From Armatimonadota bacterium (GTDB taxonomy: Bacteria > Armatimonadota > Zipacnadia > Zipacnadales > UBA11051), in the NCBI GenBank assembly GCA_003542955.1, contig DPJP01000141.1:7978-15425 (forward strand): a DNA stretch of 7,448 bases, in the 5' to 3' direction. Below, piece after piece: positions 1-5,805 of the stretch. Position 1 is the stretch's first letter; each line of letters opens with the position of its first letter. A model generated the notes under the pieces. The model saw only the letters and a program-made list of their open reading frames with translations, was not told the DNA's origin and did no database searches. A program made the position numbers and the translations under genes.

Positions 1-802
1 GTGCCAGGAGGGCCTCCATCGACGATAGCGCCTCGATCGCATGGGCCTGCACGCTCAGGTGATGAAAACCCGGCTGGTCCATGTCGCGGCCCTCCTCAAG
101 CTCCGGCAGCACATGCGACAGGATGCCGTCGGCGTCCATCTCCGCAATCGTGCGGCCCACGCGCGGAGCGTCGAGCAGACGGAGAAGCTCATCCCCGACG
201 CGTTGCCCCTCGACATGCGCAATGCCACCCGCGGCCGCCCGCAGCCACCCGCGTGTCTGCTCCTCGAGGCGGAAGTCCAGTGCCGCACAGAAGCGATAGG
301 CGCGCACACAGCGGACGGTGTCGGCCGCGAATGCTGCCGCCCCCACCGCGCGCACAATGCCCGCGTGCAGGTCGTCGAGGCCCCCGGTCGGGTCGAGCAG
401 CGCAAAGCTGCTCAGGTCGAGCGCGAGCGCATTGATCGTGAAGTCCCTGGCGGCGAGGTCGGCCTCGATGCTCGGCCCGCGAAGGCCGCAGAAGTCGAGT
501 ATGAAGGCGTGGGAGGCGCCGGGCATGTAGACGGGCACACGGGCGATCGGCGGCAGCTCGTGAAGCATCACCATGTGTGCGCGGTTGTTTGCGGCGAAGC
601 GCCGTGCGACTTCAATCGCGCCCGGCCCTGCGAAGTCCAGGTCAACCGGATCGCGACCAACGAAGGCATCCCGTAGCGCGCCGCCGACCAGGTAGAGCGG
701 CTCATCAGCAGGGCAGAGCAGTGCCTGCACCCTCTCGAGCACCGGATTCGCGCGCAGCAGGGCAAGGCCGCCGGCGTGATTGACGGGGGGCGGTGTCGCC
801 AC
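1..802 (-). CDS. tRNA nucleotidyltransferase / poly(A) polymerase family protein, 3' end cut by window edge
   Basis: This gene encodes a class II nucleotidyltransferase of the CCA-adding/poly(A) polymerase family, a cytoplasmic enzyme that builds or repairs tRNA 3' ends. About 267 residues are visible, without an internal stop. The head domain shows LVGGALRD (residues 38-45) followed by the catalytic carboxylates in DPVDLDF (D54 and D56), then RDFTINALALDL (from R119) and DPTGGLDDLHAG. The neck resembles the usual DPLRLLRAxRF motif but reads ADTVRCVRAYRF (160-171), followed by GQRVGDELLRLL (from 199). An HD-type region begins near HHLSVQAH (247-254) and runs off the left edge. The start is GTG at 800-802, three bases after the TAG of the upstream membrane protein, with GGGAG eight bases before it. 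Head plus HD is typical of bacterial CCA or A-adding enzymes. The sequence does not tell which nucleotides are added, so no symbol is given. Confidence 0.9.
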   Translation of the reverse strand, partial: MATPPPVNHAGGLALLRANPVLERVQALLCPADEPLYLVGGALRDAFVGRDPVDLDFAGPGAIEVARRFAANNRAHMVMLHELPPIARVPVYMPGASHAFILDFCGLRGPSIEADLAARDFTINALALDLSSFALLDPTGGLDDLHAGIVRAVGAAAFAADTVRCVRAYRFCAALDFRLEEQTRGWLRAAAGGIAHVEGQRVGDELLRLLDAPRVGRTIAEMDADGILSHVLPELEEGRDMDQPGFHHLSVQAHAIEALSSMEALLA

Positions 803-805
803 TGT

Positions 806-2425
806 CTACACTCCCACGGGCACGATGGATGCGTAGAGCACAACGGCATAGATCACCTGGGCGATCGTGAGAATTGCGAGGCCCAACGCCCCCTGCGGAG
901 GGCTTTCGGCCCAGGCGGCACGGGTGGCCGTGAGCGCGAAGAAGGGCATCAGGAACACCCAGATGCGCCCCACTTCACCCCTGGTGGTGCCGCTCAGGTC
1001 CAGGAGCACAAGCGCGGCTACGCCGCCAAGGCACAGCCAGGCACCCGCGTCGGCGGTGCGGATCGAGCGCACAAGCCGCACCGTCCCGGCGACGGCGGCG
1101 ATGGTGAGTGCGGGGCCCAGGAAGAGCGCGAAATCGTAGAGGTTCATCCACGTCCAGGTGAGCCGGTCTCGTCCGGCGGCGGCCATGATGTCGCGCTGGC
1201 TGGACATGATCCCCACCAGGTGCAGCGGCAGGCTGTAACCGCTCACGAGGTAGATCACCGCGTGCACACCCAGAAAGCCCGCGCACGCGACACCGAGAGC
1301 GAGCAGCGTCCCCCCCCGCGCATCGCGCTCGACAAGCAGCGACCGCACCAGCACCGCGCCCACCGGCAGAGCTATCGCCAGCAGCCCCACCGTCCACAGG
1401 ATCGCCGCGGCCCACAGCAGCCCGGAGAGCAGGGCCAGCGCCAGGGCGACCGGCCGACGGGCAGGAGCCTCGGCGTCGCCGGTGGCGAGGCGCGCAGCCC
1501 ACAGGAGCGCCCCCGAACTGCTCAGTGCCAGAACCACCGCGAAGCCCTCGATGCTGGGGGCAACGATCAACAGCGAGGGGATCACCGCCGACAGCACCGT
1601 CGCCTGCAATGCGTGCCTGAGCGGCAGCACAGCCGTCGCCAGCAGAAAGCACGCGGCCGGTGTCAGCGCTCCGAGGAGAGTGATGAACACACTTGCCAGC
1701 GCACCGGCGGCGACATCGTCGGAGGTGAGCTTGAGCGCGGTTCTGCCGATGGCCAGGCGGCCGGCATACTCCGGCGGCAACCCGCCCCGGGCAATGAGCC
1801 CCCGCGCCAGACCGGTCAACCACTCCGAGGCGAGAATTGCGCGCCGGGCGAGCATGTAGTAGGCGGTAGTCGCGGGCGGGTGGGTGCGCAGGCGCTCCGG
1901 CTGTGCGTCCCTGGTGTAGTCCTTCACGTACTCATCGACCAGAGCCTGGAGGCTGCCGGCCTCGATCGCGGCGCCGAAGTACGGGAGCGCGGAGATCGAG
2001 CAGGTCACCTGCGCGGTGCGCAGATGGCCATAGCGTTCGGCCGAGTAGAGCCCCATCATCATGGCGCCGCAGCCCAGCGTGCACAAGGCTACGGCGAGGG
2101 CGACCTGTGCCCGGCGCGGACCCGAGCGCAGAATCGAGATGACATACGCGGCGGCGAGCACGACGAGGATGAGCCCCTGCAGCATGCTCACGGTGGGTAC
2201 GAGCGGTATGACCCGTAGCGGCCAATACCACTGCCCCGGCACTCCGAGGGGCATCAGGTGCATTCGCAGCAGGATGCAGGCGGCAATCGTCGCCACCAGA
2301 CCGACTGCCGGCACGGAGTACGCAGCCGTCGCGCGGCCGTCGGCGCCGGTCACGGTGTGCGCGCCGTCAGGCGCGCCGTCCCCGCCGCAGTCGAGTGACC
2401 TTGTAGAGTCGGTTGACCTCGTCAT
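806..2425 (-). CDS. Polytopic membrane protein, putative GT-C (PMT/GT39-like) glycosyltransferase
   Basis: This is a 539-residue integral membrane protein with roughly 12-13 hydrophobic segments, the first near residues 37-55 and the last near 513-535. The order of short motifs recalls large GT39/PMT-like bacterial membrane proteins: GVPGQWYW after the first helix (61-68), an extracytoplasmic region with LPYF (147-150) and THPPATTAYYML (181-192), then NLYDFALFLGPAL (428-440) and LSGTTRGEVGRIWVFLMPFF (477-496). GT-C enzymes transfer sugars from polyprenyl-phosphate donors on the outer face of the membrane, so a role in cell-surface glycan assembly is plausible but inferred. The expected acidic residue in the first loop is not obvious, which weakens a catalytic claim. 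The ATG at 2425 overlaps the end of rluB by 59 bases and has no strong ribosome site. An in-frame GTG at 2353, after the rluB stop, would remove 24 polar residues before the first helix and is an alternative. It could instead be a non-catalytic membrane protein of unknown role. Confidence 0.75.
   Translation of the reverse strand: MTRSTDSTRSLDCGGDGAPDGAHTVTGADGRATAAYSVPAVGLVATIAACILLRMHLMPLGVPGQWYWPLRVIPLVPTVSMLQGLILVVLAAAYVISILRSGPRRAQVALAVALCTLGCGAMMMGLYSAERYGHLRTAQVTCSISALPYFGAAIEAGSLQALVDEYVKDYTRDAQPERLRTHPPATTAYYMLARRAILASEWLTGLARGLIARGGLPPEYAGRLAIGRTALKLTSDDVAAGALASVFITLLGALTPAACFLLATAVLPLRHALQATVLSAVIPSLLIVAPSIEGFAVVLALSSSGALLWAARLATGDAEAPARRPVALALALLSGLLWAAAILWTVGLLAIALPVGAVLVRSLLVERDARGGTLLALGVACAGFLGVHAVIYLVSGYSLPLHLVGIMSSQRDIMAAAGRDRLTWTWMNLYDFALFLGPALTIAAVAGTVRLVRSIRTADAGAWLCLGGVAALVLLDLSGTTRGEVGRIWVFLMPFFALTATRAAWAESPPQGALGLAILTIAQVIYAVVLYASIVPVGV
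811..815 (-). promoter_or_regulatory. Ribosome binding site for the tRNA nucleotidyltransferase gene
   Basis: GGGAG on the minus strand lies eight bases before the GTG at 802, inside the last codons of the upstream membrane protein gene. It supports the GTG start in a region with no ATG near the expected N-terminus, and it suggests coupled translation of the two genes. Confidence 0.6.
2359..2380. repeat. Short tandem repeat over the rluB stop codon
   Basis: The 10-base word gcgcgccgtc occurs twice, at 2359-2368 and 2371-2380, separated by two bases, giving a 12-base period. The first copy contains part of the rluB stop codon (tca on the plus strand, 2367-2369). It may reflect a small slippage duplication in GC-rich sequence. 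No function is implied. Confidence 0.4.
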
Positions 2426-3107
2426 CGCTCAGGTTCCGATGCCGGCCCAGAGGCAGCGAGCCGATCTCGATTGGGCCGAAGGCGATCCGGCGCAGGTGGA
2501 CGACGCGATGGCCGATTGCCTCACACATCCGCTTCACCTCGCGCTTGCGCCCCTCGGTGAGAACGATCCGGAGCACGCAGTTGTTTCCGGCTCGGCGCTC
2601 AATGCGGGCGTCCGCGGCCGTTGCGGGCCCATCCTCGAGTTCGACGCCGTGTGTGAGTGCGCGCAGGCCGTCGCGGGTGACGTGCCCTCTGACGGTTGCA
2701 AGGTAGGTCTTGGGCACCCCGAAGCTCGGGTGGGTCAGCGCATGGGTGAGCCGACCATCGCTGGTGAGCAGCAGCAGCCCCTCGCTGTCGAGGTCGAGCC
2801 TGCCGACCGGCACGACGAAGGGTCGCAACTGCTCGGGAATCAGGCTCATCACCGTGGGGCGGTCGTGGGTATCGGAGCGCGAGGTGACGTAGCCGGCCGG
2901 CTTGTTGAGCGCCAGGTAGTGCATGGGCTCATCGAATGACAGCACGGCTCCATCGACGGCGATGGCATCGACCGCGGGGTCGGCTCCGGCGCCGAGTTCA
3001 GTGACCACCCTGCCATTCACCGACACGCGCCCTGCACAGATGAGCTTCTCGCTCTCTCTGCGGGACGCGACGCCGGCGCGCGCGAGTAACTTTTGCAGTC
3101 GCTCCAT
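2367..3107 (-). CDS. rluB: RsuA/RluB-family 23S rRNA pseudouridine synthase
   Basis: This 246-residue cytoplasmic enzyme converts a uridine to pseudouridine in rRNA. In E. coli, RluB acts on helix 89-93 region U2605 of 23S rRNA; the exact target here is inferred from family membership. An N-terminal S4 RNA-binding domain covers about residues 1-47 and begins with the standard MERLQKLLARAGVASRRESE. The catalytic domain starts at LALNKPAGYVTS (65-76). The signature GRLDLDSEGLLLLT supplies the catalytic aspartate, D105. Later family motifs are HPSFGVPKTYLATVRG, LTEGRKREVKRMCEAIGH and LRRIAFGPI. The length is normal for the family. The ATG at 3107 is preferred over in-frame upstream codons because it gives the canonical S4 start and has GGAG nine bases ahead. 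The gene starts inside the 3' end of the carboxypeptidase gene (110-base overlap) and overlaps the next gene if that uses its ATG. Placement downstream of scpB is a common bacterial arrangement. Confidence 0.93.
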   Translation of the reverse strand: MERLQKLLARAGVASRRESEKLICAGRVSVNGRVVTELGAGADPAVDAIAVDGAVLSFDEPMHYLALNKPAGYVTSRSDTHDRPTVMSLIPEQLRPFVVPVGRLDLDSEGLLLLTSDGRLTHALTHPSFGVPKTYLATVRGHVTRDGLRALTHGVELEDGPATAADARIERRAGNNCVLRIVLTEGRKREVKRMCEAIGHRVVHLRRIAFGPIEIGSLPLGRHRNLSDDEVNRLYKVTRLRRGRRA

Positions 3108-4284
3108 GCACCAACACTCCGAACGAGAGCGCAACCAGGACGAAGACCACCGCCATCTGCTCGCGGCTCTCCTCCACGGTGGCCCACAGACACCTGTCAA
3201 CCGCCTCGGCGGCCACAAGCGGTATGCGGTAGTCTTTGCCGCCGTAGTCGACAAAAACCGCGCCCAGCTCCTGCCCCTGCTTGACGGGGGCGGTGACCGG
3301 CACGAGGTCTGCGAAAGGCCGCGGCAGTTCGAGGCTTCTAGACAGCGGCAGCCACAGGTCATCGGTCGCGGCGACCGAAACGGCGCGGGCAGTCCCGGCA
3401 CGGACACGGCACTCCCACGGGCTGGTCCCCGCGGCGACCACTTTCACGAGCTGGTAGTTGCTGAAGCCCCAACGCAACAGCGCCTCGCAATCACTCCACG
3501 AGTCCTTGCACTTGAGGCAGACCGCGATCAGGCGCCAACCGTCAACGGTGGCGGACGCAATGAGGCAGCGGCCGGCCGGAGTGGTATAGCCCGTCTTTAC
3601 GCCGTCGACGGCGCTCCAGCGCGGCAGCAGCCGGTTGAGGTTGTCCAGCTGCCGGCCCTCCGGCTTGTTGGGCCAGGGGATGGTCAGGTGCTGCTTGCCG
3701 ACGATACTGCGAAACTGCTCCTGCGCCATCGCCGCGCGGGCGATGTAGGCCAGATCATGGGCTGATGAGTAGTGGTTGGCATCGTGCAGGCCGTGCGGAT
3801 TGACGAAGTGAGTCTCGGAAAGGCCCAGCTCCCCGGCCCGCTGGTTCATCATCGCGATGAAGCTCGCATAGTCCCCGCCGACGGCCTCCGCCACCGCGGT
3901 CGAAGCATCGTTGGCCGACTTGAGCAGTACGCCGGCGAGCAGGTGGCGCAGCTTGATCTGCTGGCCCTCATACAGGTTGAGCGACGCCTCCCCGACGGCC
4001 GCGGCGCGCTTGCTGATGGTCACCGTCTTGTCCAGGTCGGCCTTCTCTACGCACAGGAGCCCCGTCATCGTCTTGGTCGTGGATGCTGGGTACTTGCGCA
4101 TGTGCGCGTGATGCTCGTAGAGGACCATGCCGGTCACCGAATCGATGAGGATGGCAGCCTCGGCGCTCAGCGCGGGTGGCGCATCCCTGGTGAGCAGCGG
4201 CCCCTTGCCGGCCGCCAGAACAGGCGCAACCGCCAGGCAGACCGGCAGCAGAACGGCTAGTGCTGTGCAGTGTCTTCGGTGAAT
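2998..4284 (-). CDS. dacF: D-alanyl-D-alanine carboxypeptidase (S11, DacF/PBP5-like), start uncertain
   Basis: This is a penicillin-binding serine DD-carboxypeptidase that removes the terminal D-Ala from peptidoglycan stem peptides outside the cytoplasmic membrane. Numbered from an ATT at 4284 (428 residues), the active-site triad is STTK (S68, K71), SAN (123-125) and KTG (230-232), all intact. A C-terminal PBP5-type beta domain follows, then a hydrophobic anchor near 377-395 and an Arg-rich tail that fits a cytoplasmic stop-transfer end. The reading frame is open upstream to a stop at 4291-4293. This upstream part encodes a good signal peptide (RRH, then LAVLLPVCLAVAPVLAAG) and the conserved strand AILIDSVTGMVLYE, so the gene must begin above the GTG at 4137. 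In this stretch only non-standard starts exist: ATT at 4284, or CTG at 4251. The ATT end is therefore provisional, and a one-base sequence error is possible. The gene overlaps scpB by 28 bases and rluB by 110. The symbol reflects homology and gene order. Confidence 0.88.
   Translation of the reverse strand: MHRRHCTALAVLLPVCLAVAPVLAAGKGPLLTRDAPPALSAEAAILIDSVTGMVLYEHHAHMRKYPASTTKTMTGLLCVEKADLDKTVTISKRAAAVGEASLNLYEGQQIKLRHLLAGVLLKSANDASTAVAEAVGGDYASFIAMMNQRAGELGLSETHFVNPHGLHDANHYSSAHDLAYIARAAMAQEQFRSIVGKQHLTIPWPNKPEGRQLDNLNRLLPRWSAVDGVKTGYTTPAGRCLIASATVDGWRLIAVCLKCKDSWSDCEALLRWGFSNYQLVKVVAAGTSPWECRVRAGTARAVSVAATDDLWLPLSRSLELPRPFADLVPVTAPVKQGQELGAVFVDYGGKDYRIPLVAAEAVDRCLWATVEESREQMAVVFVLVALSFGVLVHGATAKVTRARRRRVPQREREAHLCRARVGEWQGGH
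3117..3120 (-). promoter_or_regulatory. Ribosome binding site for rluB, inside the upstream gene
   Basis: GGAG on the minus strand lies nine bases before the rluB ATG. It sits within the codons for the carboxypeptidase's membrane anchor. It supports the start at 3107 and reinitiation or coupled translation from the upstream gene. Confidence 0.5.
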
Positions 4285-4937
4285 GGCGGCTCATCCCCGG
4301 ATGTGACATCTTCGGTCTGCTCCACGCCGGGAGCAAAGAAACCTCCTGGCGCCGCATCCGTCTGTGCCTCGGCCTCCGGCGCGGACAGGTCCGCGGTATC
4401 ATGCGTGAGCTGGGCGGCGGATTCCGGCTTCGGCAGCGGCAGCTCCAGCTGGGGCATGTCGTCCAGACTGCGGAGCCCGAAGGCCGACAGGAACGTGGCC
4501 GTTGTCGACAGCAGGAAGGGCCTGCCCGGCGCCTTGGCACGCCCGGCTATCTTCAGCAGGTCCTTCTCGAGCAGTGAGTTGACCACCCCGCTCGAATTCA
4601 CGCCGCGGATCGAGTCGACCTCCGGCCGTGTAATGGGCTGCCGATAGGCGACAATCGCGAGCACCTCCAGCGCCTGCCGCGAGAGCCGCTGCGGGTCGGG
4701 CTGCAGCAGCGTCTCGACATAGTCGGCGTACTCGGGCCGCGTGCCGAGCGCGTAGCCGCCCGCGAGGCAGACGACGTGCAGCCCGCTTCCCTCGAGCCGC
4801 TTCTGCAGAGCGGCGATGAGGTCCTCGACCTCACGAGGCTGCGCCCCCAGGACCCCGGCGGCGTCCTGCGCCGAGAGCGGGTCCTCCGAGACAAAAAGCA
4901 GGCACTCGAGTGCATTGACAAGATCGGTCTGTGCCAT
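4257..4937 (-). CDS. scpB: Segregation and condensation protein B
   Basis: ScpB is the kleisin-associated winged-helix (kite) subunit that binds ScpA and, with SMC, compacts and segregates the chromosome. The protein has 226 residues. The first winged-helix domain starts at ALECLLFVSEDPLSAQDAAGVL (9-30). The second contains the family signature LSRQALEVLAIVAYRQPITRPEVDSIRGVNS (86-116), followed by KAPGRPFLLSTTATFLSAFGLRSLDDMPQL (135-164). These features are diagnostic. After about residue 170 comes a tail of some 55 residues rich in Pro, Ala, Glu, Asp and Thr, with no evident fold. Extended acidic tails occur in some ScpB proteins, and this one is fairly long. The ATG at 4937 lies three bases after the scpA stop and has a very strong GGGGGAG site six bases upstream, so translation of the pair is probably coupled. 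The 3' end overlaps the inferred start of the carboxypeptidase gene. Confidence 0.96.
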   Translation of the reverse strand: MAQTDLVNALECLLFVSEDPLSAQDAAGVLGAQPREVEDLIAALQKRLEGSGLHVVCLAGGYALGTRPEYADYVETLLQPDPQRLSRQALEVLAIVAYRQPITRPEVDSIRGVNSSGVVNSLLEKDLLKIAGRAKAPGRPFLLSTTATFLSAFGLRSLDDMPQLELPLPKPESAAQLTHDTADLSAPEAEAQTDAAPGGFFAPGVEQTEDVTSGDEPPFTEDTAQH

Positions 4938-4940
4938 GGA

Positions 4941-5771
4941 CTACTCCCCCGCGGGCTCGGCGTCAGCCGGCAGTTCAAGGCCGGCCTGCGCCCTGGCGGG
5001 GAACGCTCCTTCTACAAGCCACACTCTGAAGTCGGCCTCGCCCTCCACCGGCCCCACACGCACCATCCCGCGCCGGATGAGTTCGAGGATCGACAGGAAT
5101 GTGACTATGATATAGACCCGTGATGCCGGCATGGCAACAAGCTGGGAGAACTGCATCGGTTCGCCCGCGCGGTGCAACGTCGTGATGATATCGGGCAGGC
5201 GCTGCGCGACGGTGACAGGGCGCTTGTGGACAACGCGGGGAGCATCGGGCTCTGCCCGCTTGAGCAACTCGCCGACCGCGGCGACCATGTCGAAGACCGA
5301 CACATCGGCCAGATCGACAAAGCCGCTGCCGACCTGGTCCTCGACCGTCGAGCGCAGATAGACGCGGCCGCGCAGCCTGCGGGCGTCCTCGAGCACCTCC
5401 GCCGCGTCGCGGTAGGCGCGGTACTCCTCGAGCCGGCGCGCCAGCTCCGCCTGCGGGTCGAGCCCGATATCCTCCTCCTCTTCATCATCATCCCGCGACA
5501 TCGGCAGCAGGCTGCGGGACTTGATGTAGAGCAGCTGCGCCGCCACAACAATGAACTCGGCGGCGAGGTCGACGTTGAGCGCCCCGAGCGTCGCCACGTA
5601 GGAGATGTACTGGGCGGTGACATCCGCGAGCTTGATCTCGGAGATATCGACCTGTCGGCGCCGAACGAGGTGCAGCAGCAAGTCCAGCGGCCCCTCGAAG
5701 ATCGTGATGCTGACCTCGAAGCCCGTGAACAGAGACAACTGCTCCTCGGAGATGTCGTAGCGTTGTGCCAT
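4941..5771 (-). CDS. scpA: Segregation and condensation protein A (kleisin)
   Basis: ScpA is the kleisin that bridges the SMC ATPase heads and recruits ScpB for chromosome condensation. The 276-residue protein shows the diagnostic N-terminal FEGPLDLLLHLVRRRQVDISEI (25-46) and the helical AAEFIVVAAQLLYIKSRSLLP (70-90). An acidic linker (DDDEEEEDIG, 94-103), a ScpB-binding middle region with ARRLEEYRAYRDAAEVLE, and a C-terminal winged helix (about 190-255) contacting SMC follow. Length is normal. The ATG at 5771 has AGAGG only two bases ahead, closer than usual. An in-frame TTG at 5738 with GAGGAG three bases upstream would give MSLFTGFEV and match the short N-terminus of many homologues, so the first 11 residues are uncertain. 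The gene lies 15 bases after the nucleotidylyltransferase and three bases before scpB. Confidence 0.96.
   Translation of the reverse strand: MAQRYDISEEQLSLFTGFEVSITIFEGPLDLLLHLVRRRQVDISEIKLADVTAQYISYVATLGALNVDLAAEFIVVAAQLLYIKSRSLLPMSRDDDEEEEDIGLDPQAELARRLEEYRAYRDAAEVLEDARRLRGRVYLRSTVEDQVGSGFVDLADVSVFDMVAAVGELLKRAEPDAPRVVHKRPVTVAQRLPDIITTLHRAGEPMQFSQLVAMPASRVYIIVTFLSILELIRRGMVRVGPVEGEADFRVWLVEGAFPARAQAGLELPADAEPAGE
4944..4950 (-). promoter_or_regulatory. Strong ribosome binding site for scpB
   Basis: GGGGGAG on the minus strand, six bases before the scpB ATG and overlapping the last codons of scpA, is the strongest Shine-Dalgarno match in the window. It suggests that ScpB, needed as a dimer per ScpA, is translated at least as well as ScpA. 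That dosage point is an inference from the known complex. Confidence 0.65.
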
Positions 5772-5778
5772 GGCCTCT

Positions 5779-5805
5779 ATCTGAATTCAGATCACCCGAA
5801 TCTGA
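5779..5805. promoter_or_regulatory. AT-rich palindrome and overlapping inverted repeat ahead of scpA
   Basis: Positions 5779-5792 read ATCTGAATTCAGAT, a perfect 14-base palindrome that includes the stop codon of the preceding gene. A third half-site, ATCTGA at 5800-5805, pairs with TCAGAT at 5787-5792 across a seven-base loop. In RNA the middle segment could therefore pair with either neighbour. The site ends eight bases before the scpA ATG and is AT-rich within a GC-rich operon. A regulatory role is only a possibility, and chance cannot be excluded. Confidence 0.3.

Noticed and set aside
41..676. A plus-strand open frame opposite the tRNA nucleotidyltransferase
   Set aside because: The minus strand over the same bases carries ordered, family-specific motifs (LVGGALRD, RDFTINALA). 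The plus-strand product has no recognisable feature.
776..2218. A 480-codon open frame on the plus strand antisense to the membrane protein
   Set aside because: Its translation is rich in Arg, Gly, His and Gln with no domain motifs. The opposite strand encodes a coherent polytopic protein. Long antisense frames are expected in GC-rich DNA.
3108..3407. An upstream extension of the rluB frame to position 3407
   Set aside because: The added 100 residues are Arg/Ser/Pro-rich shadow of the carboxypeptidase gene. The family N-terminus begins exactly at the ATG at 3107, which has a ribosome site.
3968..4540. A minus-strand frame over the scpB-dacF junction, containing an ATG at 4294 (MSRHSPKTLHS)
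   Set aside because: Most of it is Arg/Pro-rich shadow sequence of scpB and dacF. It is kept only as a possible frame-shifted start of the carboxypeptidase, not as a gene.
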